A program made the position numbers and the translations under genes. 64,000 nucleotides of DNA, taken from contig CM070515.1 of assembly GCA_036346375.1 (NCBI GenBank), positions 9,198,423-9,262,422 on the forward strand, in the 5' to 3' direction. The notes under the pieces were generated by a model. That model had not been told where the DNA came from, made no database searches, and saw only the letters and a program-made list of their open reading frames with translations. Each line of letters opens with the position of its first letter. Position 1 is the first letter of the stretch. Below are positions 20,451 to 31,450 of the stretch, one piece after another. The stretch comes from Guadua angustifolia (Eukaryota; Streptophyta; Magnoliopsida; Poales; Poaceae).

Positions 20451-21095
20451 TAAGTATATACAAATCCAGCTTACGTTATCACACATCTAAAATTAACAGT
20501 ACATTTATCTTACAAAATGATAGTGGAAATAAATAATAAATTTTATTGCTAATTAGTTTTAGCTAAATTCATATTCTTGAAAGGATTACGCAAAGTATGA
20601 TAATACAACAAAGCCATCCGCAAGGCAATACATATCTAGCGCAGGGGAGCGTTTTTACTCGTCCCTGGTGCAGCCTCACTCACAGTAGGAAAAAGAAACA
20701 GTGATACCGTAAAACAAATTGATTGCCTGATACATCGGGAAAGACCAACAAATCCATACTTATCGTACAACTACCATTAATATGTATACTTGTATTGCGC
20801 TCCTGCTTTATCGTGCGTTCATCCAGTCACTTCCCCCTCACACCACCCTTTTCCCGCACCCTGAGGCTAACGATCGTGTCATTGTCACGTATGAACATTT
20901 GTTCACGGCAGTATCCTCAGGGCGCTTGACGCCATAGCCGCGTTGTAGTCGACGTATTTGCTAGACGTGATAGGGTGCGCATTGTCTTCCATACCGTCGA
21001 GGTGGACGGCAACGAGCGATTCAACCAACACCCTGTATGCTGTAAGATGTGCTTAACCTCCCATTCAAAAACTAACTAGTCAATCTTTCATTTGA
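20451..21095. other. Unassigned region of mixed composition
   Basis: The 20820-21050 stretch is more GC-balanced than its surroundings and might be a gene fragment, but no frame stays open long and I recognise nothing. Confidence 0.3.
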
Positions 21096-22620
21096 AAAAT
21101 CAATAGGTTGCATACATGTACATGGTTGCAGTTGGTCCCCACGAAAGCCATATTGCTACTAACGTGGCCGGACTGCCGGAGATGTTGCGGCGAACTGCTG
21201 CCATGCCAAGCAAAAGAAATTAGACTGGTAGCGTACAATATTGTTTTTTTAACAACGAAGAAACTATACAACATCTCATTTTTGATTGCCAGACTGCTCG
21301 TTTCGCAAGGTGTGTTGTACAAACGGTTTCTAATTTGTCACCTCTTCTAGTATAGCCTATATGTTTGCCTGTTTGGACCTTGGCTATTGGGGTTGTGTTG
21401 GAAGAAAATAACTCCTCGAAGGAAGGTCTTGTACCCCAGGCACCAAGAGCTTCACCATAGGAATGGCGGGCGGATCCCCTCGTACTCCACGAGTTCCCTA
21501 AGGGGAGATGTCAAGGGGTCGTCAGGGGTCTCCCCGTGCCCTGCAGGAGTACCCTGTGGGCACACCACCAGAGCGTACCCCGCGAGGGAATGTCCCGAAG
21601 GGAGGTCTCTCGTGGGACCTTCAAGCTCGAGACTCTTCTACCTCCGCGGGTGTTTCCAGGAGGCTCCCTCCTACTTCCACGAGTGCGCAGTGGAGGACAC
21701 CTCCATGCCTCCGAGGGCTCTCTCGAAGGAGTCCCCGGGGTCTTCGGTCCTTCAAGGGTCTCACCTCGCACTCTGGCCACAAGGCGCTTGGCAGGGCTCC
21801 AAGTTCAAGGGGGCGCCCCCCAGACATCCGCAGAGCTAGCTAGATGAACCCTCTCGAGCTACTCGAAGCCAACGGCTGGGTGGGGTCCCGAAGACAGAAG
21901 CCTGCCTCTATAAGACAGTGACGTGGGATCCACTACCTCCCTCGGGAATGACTGAGATGCCCTCACCTAAGACACTGTGATAGGGGTAGGATGGTATTTT
22001 GTAATAGCCTAGGCGCCTATAAAATCCCGTTGTAGCCCTAACATGTAACCTAGACTCTTATGGAATACAAAATTCAGCAACTGGTGTCCCGTGAGAACCT
22101 TGACCAAGAGCACCCCTGCGCCTCCTAGGGGACACGGCGACAGGAGTAGGGCACTTCCTTAAGCGCCCGAATCTGTATAAATTCTTATGTTTACTTTGTC
22201 TGCGTTGGACGGTGGCCCGTAAGACGACCAGCATCCTCTCTCTCTCTCTCTCTCGTGTCTTGTTCTTATACATACGACAGGTTGGGAAAGGAAATAAAGG
22301 CTCAATTAATGTTTAGTTGGGGCTGCCGCTTTATGTTGAGCTATTTGGCTATGTCGAAATGATGTTGTCTTTGATAAGAAATAGATGTCTAATCTATTGC
22401 AGGTTATCTATTTGTGTATCAATTGGTTGCGTTCATGGTCTATGCTACAATATCGGGAGGCTCGAGAGATGATGTTAGTGGCATGCAGCTCTTTACAGAT
22501 TGTTGTTCAGGAACTCTTCAACGGTCATGGATGGAGGTTTAGCACAAGATTGTGTGCGGATTGAGAGTTTTCGATTAGTCTTTTAATGGTTTGTTCAAAC
22601 TATCTTCTTCATTTGATTGT
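21096..22620 (+). pseudogene. LINE-type RT remnant (zf-RVT region), split by a solo LTR
   Basis: The left part (21096-21395) encodes CFFNNEETIQHLIFDCQTAR (near 21245-21305), the cysteine/histidine pattern of the reverse-transcriptase zinc-binding domain found at the C-terminus of plant non-LTR elements, then FGPWLLG. The right part (22285-22560) continues the same protein with LVGAAAL, AIWLCRNDVVFDKK, NWLRSWSMLQYREAREMM and HGWRFSTRLCAD. The two halves are separated exactly by the solo LTR and its target duplication. Stops (for example the TGA after GAAALC) show it was a pseudogene. No endonuclease or RT core is seen upstream. Confidence 0.75.
21396..22279 (+). mobile_element. Solo LTR (884 bp) with GGTTG target duplication
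   Basis: It begins TGTTGGAAGAAAATAACTCC and ends TTATACATACGACA. GGTTG flanks both sides (21391-21395 and 22280-22284). TATAAAAT is at 22018-22025, and an R-like motif (GGAGTAGGGCACTTCC then GCGCCCGAATCTG) is at about 22140-22176. A (TC)n tract is at 22235-22254. There is no internal domain, as expected after LTR-LTR recombination. Confidence 0.85.
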
Positions 22621-22812
22621 CGCTTGCTAAGTCATTTATATGAGTCTTTTGATGATAAAATTTTAATTGTAACTTTATAATAAATGATTGGTTGTGTGTA
22701 TCTTATAATATATAGAGACCGAAAAGTTAATATATTCTTCCATTATCACAGAAGAAACCAACACAAGGATCAGCATCAACATATAAGCCGCAAGCATAAC
22801 TAGTTGTGCATC

Positions 22813-23070
22813 CACTACTACAGAATCGACCTTTGCTACGCCCATCAAGACGGTTGATGCGAACCGACTAATAGTTAGATCGGTCCCGGTTCAACGGCTC
22901 AGAGCTGGGGAGATCGATGCCGGTTCAATACACAACCGCAGATGAGATATCTTGCTCGATCGGTTCATGTATTGAACCGGTACTATTTAGCGAGCTCACT
23001 AAATGCCGTCGTGACACGAACCGGCATCGATAAAGTTACCATCGATGCGGTTCGTGTATTGAACCGATCT
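22813..23070. repeat. 5' TIR and subterminal repeats of CACTA 1
   Basis: After the terminal repeat come inverted and direct copies of a CCGGTTC/GAACCGG motif, including GAACCGGCATCGAT...ATCGATGCGGTTC as a stem at about 23017-23053. In En/Spm such repeats are bound by TNPA. Confidence 0.75.
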
Positions 23071-23171
23071 TGATCTCCCAATTTAAACTTCTTCCTCCTC
23101 CGCTCTCTGCGGACCAGATCATTCTGTCTTGCGCGAAAAGAACAAAGGGAGCTTGCCAAGAGCTTGAAGGG

Positions 23172-23521
23172 AGGAGGTGCTGCCCAAAATTTCAAAATTT
23201 TGGTCATTTTACTCACAACCAAGGTAGCTAAGGTTAGTAATATCATTCCTCACTTCATTTGGTGTTAAATGGAGCCTCTTTTTGCTTGAATTATGAAGAA
23301 AATTTGATCTTTTCCCATGAGATTGATGAAAGATTATGAATGTAGAGGAGGTGCTGCCCAAATTTTAAAATTTTGGTCATTTTACTGCATAACCAAGGTA
23401 ACTAAGGTTAGTAACATCATTCCTCACATCATTTGGTGTTAAATGGAGCCTCTTTTTTGCTTGAATTATGAAAAAAATTTGATCTTTTCCCATGATTGAT
23501 GAAAGATTAATATGAATGTAG
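23172..23521. repeat. Tandem duplication of ~174 bp in the CACTA 1 leader/intron
   Basis: GGAGGTGCTGCCCAAAATTT starts the first copy at 23172 and a close variant starts the second at 23346. Both include AAGGTTAGTAAYATCATTCC, which looks like a splice donor. A weaker related repeat (GCTTGGATTATAATTTAGCTC) occurs at about 23580 and again at 24130, flanking an A+T-rich insertion (23646-24105) that ends GGGTGTTACA like an LTR tail. Confidence 0.75.
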
Positions 23522-24250
23522 AGATCTAGCTTGATCTTTTCAAATAGGGTACAAAAACTTATTGTGTAAGCTTAGAATTTGCTTGGATTATAATTTAGCT
23601 CGTATTTAATGTGTGGATCTAGCTTAAATTTAGGTTTTAGTTCCATCGATCGATGAAGGATGAGGTTTGGTTGCACGTAGTTGGGGGGAGAATGGTGCAT
23701 GGAAATCATGGAGTTTGGGATCTTCAAATGGCAATGGTTATGTGGAAAAGAAGAAATTTAAATTCATTTGCTAATTAAAATAATATCGAAATATGAATGG
23801 CTTTATAGAAAATATAAAATGAGTTCAATATTTGAGAAAAGTTTTCAAAAATACTTTGGAATATTTTAAACTTAGAAAATTACTTCTAGTATAATTTTGG
23901 TTTTAATTTCCATCAAGAAATTATTTTTGAAAACATCATTAATTAAGTGCTAGAGATTTAGAAAAAATAAAAATAAATGATTGAATAATAATTTAGAAAT
24001 TTTAGGGTGTTACAATTTCAACAGAATTTGCAAACAAAGGCTGCGTGAATTTTGTTCGTAATTTTGAATCCGCACTCGATCGACCAATTCTTTTTGTAGG
24101 TTGCAAAAACTTGTTGTGTGGGTTTATATTTTGCTTGGATTATTATTTAGCTCGGATTGAAGGTGTGGATCTAGCTAATATTTAGGTTTTGGTTCAACAA
24201 TTCATTATTGAAAAATGAGCTAACAGTTATCTTGATGTAACATAATGTAG

Positions 24251-27200
24251 ATGGACCGGCGATGGATGTACATGGATCGACGCTCCCCGGAGTTCTTGCA
24301 GGGTTTGCAAGATTTTCTTCGTGCGGCCGATGCACACACGACGTCGGGCTACATATGCTGTCCATGCATAGACTGCAAGAATGAGAAGGAGTGGCCAAAA
24401 TCCAGCCACCTTCACTTTCATTTGCTCACAAGAGGTTTCATGTCAAACTATACCTGCTGGACCAAGCACGGTGAAGAAGAGATTATACAGAAGAAGGCGG
24501 TGAAGAAGAAGAGGCGGACAACAATATCCTGACGACACGGTCAACACGGTTCTTTCAAGATACATTGGGGAGTGGTGATGATGACCTAGACCAGATGTCA
24601 TGCGTGATGGAGAGGAGAATACATCGATGAAAGACATTACGAAAAGTTCCAAAGGCCTATGGGAGGACCATGGAACACCATTGTACCCAAACCGCCGATA
24701 GGGCCATAAAAGTTGCGTACACACTAGAACTGATGCAATGGAATGCGACCAATGGATTGTCTCGATAAGGGATTCGACGAGTTGTTATGCCTCATAAAGA
24801 AGTTACTTCCAGAGGGGAACACACTGCCCGAAACTACGTACGATGCCAAACAAGTTGTCCGCCTTTGGGGTTGGAGGTACGAAGATACATGCATGTCGTA
24901 ATGATTGTATCCTTTATCGCAATGAGTATGAGGATTCGGAAGCTTGTCCGGTGTGCAAAACTTGCAGTATAAGACCAGCGTGATGACCCGGTGAGGTAGA
25001 GGGGCGTGAAGAAGAAGAGACCTCTCGCTAAGGTGGTGTGGTATTTCCTGTAATCCCCGGTTGAAGCGTTTATTTATTTAACAAAGCGCATGCCCAAATG
25101 ATGCTTGTTGCACAAGGAAGACCGAAGGACGACGGAAGGCTAAGGCACCTTGTCGATGGCTCCCAAAGGAGGAAAGTCGATAGAACATACCCGGACTTTC
25201 TTTGAGGATGCAAGGAACATAAGGTTTGGGTTGAGTACGGATGGGATGAACCCGTTCGGCGATATGAGCAGCGATACAAAGACTTCTGGCCCGTGACTCT
25301 ATGTATCTACAACCTTCCTCCTTGGCTGTGTATGAAGCGGAAGTACATTATGATGGCATTGCTTATCCAAGGCCCGGCAACCTGAAACGACATTGATGTG
25401 TACCTCAAACCGTTGGTTGAAGATCTGTTAACACTGTGGAACGATGGTGTACGTGTATGGGATGAGTACAAAAGAGAGCACTTCACTCTCGTGCATTGCT
25501 ATTCGTAACCATCAACGATCGCCTGCACTTGGTAATCTATCGGGCCTATCTATCAAAGGATATAAAGCCCGCACCATCGCTAGAGGATACGGACAGCAAG
25601 TACCTAAAAACTCTCGAAAGGTTGTGTACATGGGCCATCGTAGGTTCCTCCATATGAAGGACCCGTTACGGAGGAAGGGTGAGAATTTTGATGGGACGAA
25701 GAGAAAGCGTAAGAAGCCCATGCATCGCGATGGGGACGCTTGTATTTTCTTTGGTAAAGGATCCAAAGTAGTTTTTGGAAAAGGTCCGGTAGCAAACCCG
25801 TCCCTACCGAACAAGGTCACACGAAGGCCATTTGGAAGAAGAAGTCAATATTTTGGGACTTACCTTCTTCGAAAGACTTAGAGGTCCGCCACTCATTGGA
25901 CTTCATGCATATCACGAAGAATGTCTCATGTGAACCTACTAGGTTTCCTAGATATATACTAGAAGTCAAAAGATACACTTCAAGCACGAAAGGACCTACA
26001 ACTATTGGGACTCGTGAACGACCTACATCCGGAAAAGAGAGAGAAAGGACAACATTACCTCCACCCATGAGCTACACTCACGAGCAAGGAAGAGAAAAAA
26101 CATGATTAAGTTCTTGAACAGTGTGAAGGTCCTTCCGGATACTCCTCGAACATAAGGAGACTCATAAACATGAAAGAGAATAAAATCGTATACATAAAAT
26201 CCCATGATTGTCATGTGTTGATGACACTGATTGTTCTCGATGGCGGTGCGAGGTATTCGCCAGATTGGGTGCGAGGACAATCATAAAGGCGTGTTCGTTC
26301 TTCAACGCGGTGTCGCAGAAGGTCATCGAGCGAATAAGTTATCTAGTCTGCATGATGACATGGTCAATAGTCCGTTAGCCTTGAGATGATCTTCCCTCCA
26401 TCCTTCTTTGATATTATGGTCCATCTCATGGTCCACATTGTTAAAGAGATAGAAATTCTCGGACTGTGTTCCTCCACAATATGTTCCCTTCGAGAGGTAC
26501 ATGGGTATCCTAAAGAAGTATGTTCAGAAACGGTCTCACCTAAAAGTCAGATTGCGCAGGTGTCAAGACAGAAGGAGGTGATCGAGTTTTGTGTTAGTTA
26601 CATGGATGATCTGAATCCGATTGGCGCCCTGTAGATCACGCCATGAGGGAGGCTACGAAAAGGGACTTTAGGGAGAAAAGAATCCTATAGCGACGATCTA
26701 CTTGCATTTAAACAAGCACATTTCACGGTATTGAAACAAGCAAGCTGTGGTGGCTCAGTATATCTATGATCACGAGATGAGTCTACGCGCCAATACCCAG
26801 AGAAGTCGATAAGTGGATCGCGATGGAGCAAATGGATCATTTCGCGCTTGGTTACAAAAGCAATTGTTGGGCAAGCGCATGATCGATGAACAATTGAAAC
26901 TCTTGGCTCGAGGACCGTCCACAACAATCATATCATTTCAAGGGTATGAGATAAATGGGTACACATTTTACACGACAACCGGGATAACAAGAGCACCAAC
27001 CAAAACAATTGGCGTCCGTATAGATGCCTTGGACAAAATGGAAAGATGGACACCTACTATGGTTTCATAGAGGAGATCTGGGAGCTGAGTACGGGCCATT
27101 AAAAGTCCCTCTATTTCGGTGCCAATGGGTCAAACCGGTAGTGGATATCGATAAGTGCGATATGACAACTGTGGACCTCAAGCAAGTGGCCTATAGGGAC

Positions 27201-27480
27201 GAACCGTTCGGTTTCGCTAATGATGTGACACGGTATTCTATGTGATGGACATGGACAACAAACCAAAAAACCGAAGGAAAAGACTAGCGAGAGCGATCGC
27301 CCAAGGCGCCACGTGGTTCTTCCGTAAAAGAAGGATTGTTTGAGTTGAGGCGCCACGGACGAAGAAGAGTATAATCGATTCGACGAGCCTCCTTTCACGG
27401 TGGACGTAGACATTAGTTTCCTGAATGATACTGAGGAATCTCCCTCGACGCCGCGATCATAATGAAGGATCACTTGTAAA
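24251..27480 (+). pseudogene. TNP2-type CACTA transposase gene, broken
   Basis: The N-terminal transposase-associated zinc-finger region is open at 24251-24532 (MDRRWMYMDRRSPEFLQGL, then CPCIDCKN and CWTKHGEEE). The TNP2 core follows in shifting frames: RNDCILYRNEYEDSEACPVC (near 24900-24955), RFGLSTDGMNPFGDMSS (25222-25272), CIYNLPPWLCMKRKYIM (near 25303) and VVYMGHRRFLHMKDPLRRKG (25621-25680). A DUF4218-like stretch is at 26386-26630 (FFDIMVHLMVHIVKE). A DUF4216-like stretch is at 26935-27250 (GYEINGYTFYTT, VPLFRCQWVKPV, TTVDLKQVAYRDEPFGFAND). TNP2 is the catalytic transposase of CACTA elements. Many small indels and stops separate these blocks; some may be consensus errors. Confidence 0.9.
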
Positions 27481-27768
27481 AGCAAAGTATGTTAGCAAAT
27501 AAGGATTGCTTTGCTTTCTTTTGGTGTAATAGACTACTAACATACTAGTTTCTCATTCCTCTAGTGGTTTTCTGTATTTTCTGCTCAAATTGTACTAATA
27601 TTTGACTAACAATATTGTTCAAAGTCCCTCTGTACTAATATAACAAGGTGACGATTTGCAATGGAATTATAAGAGTGCAAAAATTACTTTATTTCTTACA
27701 ATTTTCTATAATGTTAATTTATATTACATGGTTGGAAAAAAATATTGTAAAGACTATCTTTAAAAAAA

Positions 27769-28125
27769 GGCTAAATGAATTTAAAGTGGTAAAAACATTT
27801 TTACAAATTATTTAATGAAACAATAGTTAAACAAGACATTTTAAAAAAAATCTAAAAAAAAGGCTAAATGAATCTAAAGTGGTAAAAACATTTTTAAAAA
27901 TTATTTAATGAAACAATAGTTAAACAGAGATTTAAAAAAGAAATCTTAAAAAAGGCTAAATGAATCTAAAGTGGTAAAAGCATTTTTAAAATTATTTAAT
28001 GAAACAATAGTTAAACAAAGAGATTCAAAAAAAGAAATCTTAAAAAAGACTAAATAAATCTAAAGTGGTAAAAACATTTTTAAAAATTATTTAATGAAAC
28101 AAAGAGTTAAACAACAAATAAAAAA
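27769..28125. repeat. Four tandem A+T-rich units, ~93 bp
   Basis: Units starting GGCTAAATGAATYTAAAGTGG lie at 27769, 27862, 27954 and 28048 (spacings 93, 92, 94). Each contains ACATTTTTA and TTATTTAATGAAACAATAG. They lie just downstream of the TNP2 gene. The 27490-27768 stretch before them is plain A+T-rich 3' flank. Confidence 0.85.
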
Positions 28126-28154
28126 AAAGAAATAAAAGAAAAGACGAAAAAAGA

Positions 28155-28235
28155 AGGGCTAGGGGTACGGAGGGGTTCGAACCCGAGACCTCACTACCGG
28201 GAGAGCCCACGCACTCAAGCGCCTCGCCAGCCAAG
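28155..28235 (-). repeat. tRNA-like (SINE-like) module
   Basis: On the minus strand an A-box-like TGGCTGGCGAGG is followed ~45 nt later by a perfect B-box GGTTCGAACCC. No complete cloverleaf is apparent, so this is not called a tRNA gene. It is probably a tRNA-derived fragment. Confidence 0.45.
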
Positions 28236-28299
28236 GGGAGGAAGATTTTTGTTGACTAGTATGGGCGCTAAGTTGTTTTGAGTTTTTAACATCAGTCCC

Positions 28300-28468
28300 T
28301 GTTGGTGTTTTCAACCGACCGATAGTGCCTAGGGCTCCCTCCCTCGCCGAGGTGACCCATCGTCCCTAAGGTGTATTCAATCGTGGATCGATGTCTCCAA
28401 CCAAGATCGATGTGAGACATCGCCCCGCTGAATACACCAACCGGGACTAATGGTGCACCTATAAATCC
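28300..28468. promoter_or_regulatory. Internal inverted-repeat array and TATA box before the second CACTA 1 gene
   Basis: Copies of GGTGTATTCAAYCG/GAATACACCAACCGGGAC and ATCGATGTCTCCAACC/GATCGATGTGAGACAT face each other, followed by TATAAATCC at 28460-28468. The motifs resemble the terminal repeats of the element but lie in its middle, between the two genes. Confidence 0.65.
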
Positions 28469-29265
28469 CTCCCGCCTCCTCTTCCCCAATTTTTCTGCTC
28501 CCGCCATTGTTCCCAATCTCCTCCTCCCGCTTGTTTGCAAAGACCTCCGACGAGCCGGACGCCTCCAACGACCCCCACCGCGCCTCCTCGCCTCCTCGAC
28601 GACCCCACCAGCCGCCGCCTCGCCTCCAAGCCTTGCCTCCGCGCCTTGCCTCCGCCATTGTTCCTCCTTGCCAACCCTAGGGTTTGTGCCCTCCTTACCG
28701 ATGAGATCACTTGTCACTAACAGATGGTGAAAGTGTGGTTTTGCCTCATTGGTGCCCGAGTGATTGGTTTTGGTTTGATGGTCCGAAACCATGTGGTTTT
28801 ACCTCATTGGTGCCCGAGTGATTGGTTTTGGTTACGTTGTTGCGTTTGAGATGTCGGTGGTTGTCTCTATACATGTCCTTGCACGAGATTGGTGCTTTGT
28901 AAGTTTTCGCTTTCTCTGTGATTGCTAATCATCAAGAGCTTGCAAAGGGCTAGTCTTTGAGGCTTGGGGACCTTGCAAGAGTGGGATTATTGTTCGATGA
29001 AGATTGGGCAGATTGAGACCATTTGTGACAACAACAATTTTCCACTTGACATTTAGTTGTATAGATCAATTGGTATCTAGTGATTCTGATATATATATTT
29101 GTGTTATGAATCTTTACTGTTCATGCATAATAATCTGTTGCAGTGAGTTCTGGAAGTAAGTTCTAGTAAGTTGTATGCTCCTTTTGCATTCTGGATAGGC
29201 TCACCCTGTGTTTGCTTTATATTTCCTGTCAGCTAGAATCATTTCCTTGTGTCAGCAGTATTGTT

Positions 29266-29271
<6 letters not shown>

Positions 29272-29315
<44 letters not shown>
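29272..29315. repeat. (TA)n microsatellite
   Basis: Uninterrupted TA dinucleotides inside the second CACTA 1 gene's intron region. Confidence 0.95.
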
Positions 29316-29316
<1 letters not shown>

Positions 29317-29317
29317 T

Positions 29318-30189
29318 GATGTCCCTTTTACTTGTCATTATTAGGCAAATCTTCAAATACTTATTCATGAGCTTGTATACTGTGACATTAGATCATGTCT
29401 CTGTTCAGTGCTTAAATGACATTGTGAGATTTCTATGTATGTGTGAGATTTCTATGTATATGTGAAGTTTGAAATATATATGTATCATGTGAAATGAATA
29501 TGTATCATGTGAATTATTCTAATTTCTGGTGAATTTTGAAATTTCTATTTTTATTGATCAGTTTCTATGTATATGTGAGATTTCTATGTATGTGTGAGAT
29601 TTCTATGTATATGTGAAGTTTGAAATATATATGTATCATGTCAAATGAATATGTATCATGTGAATTATTCTAAGTTGTCAAGTGCTGGAAAAGTTGTTTC
29701 ATTTTCACTAAAGTAATGTTGTCACAAATTGGTCAATGATCTTTGTCCCTACTGACGAGGACGGTCTTTAAGGCAACCCGTTATCTGAGAACAATACAAA
29801 ATTGACAACTTGAGCACTATGCTAGTTGTGATGTCCCTTTTACTTGTCATTATTAGGCAAATCTTCAAATACTTATTCATGAGCTTGTATACTGTGACAT
29901 TAGATCATGTCTCTGTTCAGTGCTTGAATGACATTGTGAGATTTCTATGTATGTGTGAGATTTCTATGTATATGTGAAGTTTGAAATGAATATGTATCAT
30001 GTGAAATGAATATGTATCATGTGAATTATTCTAATTTCTCGTGAATTTTGAAATTTCTATTTTTATTGATCAGGTTTCTATGTATATGTGAGATTTCTAT
30101 GTATGTGTGAGATTTCTATGTATATGTGGAGTTTGAAATGTATATGTATCATGTCAAATGAATATGTATCATGTGAATTATTCTAAGTT
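29318..30189. repeat. Direct duplication, two ~360-bp copies
   Basis: 29318-29676 and 29829-30189 are nearly identical, starting TGATGTCCCTTTTACTTG and ending GTGAATTATTCTAAGTT. Each contains shorter repeats of GTGAGATTTCTATGTAT and TATGTATCATGTGAA. The ~150-bp spacer (29677-29828) includes GGCAACCCGTTATCTGAGAA, related to GGCAACCCGACATCTGAGAA at about 50675 in CACTA 2. Confidence 0.9.
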
Positions 30190-30196
30190 CAGATTC

Positions 30197-30290
30197 ATTA
30201 TATCTGAGAGAGTTACAAAAAGAAAATTCGACAAGTTTGAAGATCTTAAACTTGTCCGAATTTTCTCTTTGTAACTCTCGATATATAATT
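30197..30290. repeat. Near-perfect hairpin with ~45-bp arms
   Basis: ATTATATCTGAGAGAGTTAC...GACAAGTTTGAAG is followed after a few bases by its reverse complement. Arms differ at only a few positions. As RNA it would form one long stem with a tiny loop. Confidence 0.85.
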
Positions 30291-31269
30291 TGATCCTACA
30301 ATTGTACAAAATAAAATGAAAAAATTCATATATTCTTAAGAATATATTTGCTTAATAAAAATAATGAATCATTCTTATTCCACACTAAAATGATTTTAAA
30401 AAAAGCCCCCTGCAAGTTCAAGAAGCATGGATGTCGAGAGCGTCCCAGCATACGAGAGGCGAAGCCATGAGGAGGCAGCTCGCTTATCATGGACTTGGTT
30501 GTTTGTCTTCTTCCGCGTACCACTTGTCCATAGGCTTCCTCCCGCTCCTCTTCTTCATTGATCGACTTTACATGAAATGAAATCTATTTTCGTTAATTTT
30601 CGGCTTCTTCTAGCCTAAGAAACGCACGATGGACGAAGAAGCATTTATGTTAAGTTTGATTATGGAAGTGATGGTCATGAGACGGCGGAGCTCGCACCCG
30701 CCAATGAGGCCAATGAGGTCAGCAGAGCACGATGAGGCAGCAGAGCACGATGAGGCCGCGAGGTAACAATCGATCACGTTCATGATTGTCGGTTCCACTA
30801 CCATGCTAAGTCAATATCTTGACCCGTTCATGATTGTACCATGCTTTCGGATCGGTCAACCAGCAGCAATCACGTCGTGAGGTCCAAGCAAGAAGAAGAA
30901 GGCAAGACATGTTATCACCGAAGTCGGCGAGACGGCCGACCTCTTGCACCCTCGGGCGCTTGGGTCGTTCAATTCGGCATGCGGCGTCCACGTTAGGGAC
31001 CACGTGGCAATTAGCATAGCAAAATGGGATCAGTCCTCAAGATACGAAGAACATGCTTTGGAGCGATGTGAAGGAGACATTCGCCTTCCCCAAGGGACCA
31101 AGAGAAGGTGAAGAGTTACACTCTCAAGAAGATGGCGGTCGCATTCGGCACTTATAAAAAGAAGTCGAACACGGAATATATCAAGAAGAATCGAACGCCT
31201 CGACTTCAACAAGCACCTGGACTTGTCCTCTCTCATGGCTTGAGCTTGAAGAAACCGTCTCCTCCCAAG

Positions 31270-31450
31270 AACACATCGACTTAGGCTACACCACCTCCTG
31301 GCATATAAGCCCGAGCAAAGATCAGTCTCCTACACCATCTCCTGCACATATAAGCCCGAAAAAGCCGTCTCCTCCCAAGAAGGCGTGACTCTACACCACC
31401 TCCAGTGCACATAAGCGCCACAAAGCCGTCTCCTCCCAAGAGGCGCCGAC
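31270..31450 (+). repeat. Proline-rich coding minisatellite
   Basis: About three diverged ~60-bp units with CTACACCACCTCC, CACATAAGC and AAGCCGTCTCCTCCCAAG encode PPP...KPSPPK-type repeats between the TNPA-like and Ulp1-like parts of the gene. Confidence 0.65.

Noticed and set aside
21387..21847. Overlapping frames of 80-150 codons on both strands
   Set aside because: They lie inside the GC-rich U3 of a solo LTR with exact TG...CA ends and target duplication.
28155..28235. Possible tRNA gene on the minus strand
   Set aside because: B-box is perfect but I could not draw a full cloverleaf with paired acceptor stem; kept only as a tRNA-like module.
28292..28792. 166-codon minus-strand frame
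   Set aside because: Arg/Gly-rich product of a GC-rich leader opposite the second CACTA 1 gene; no domain.
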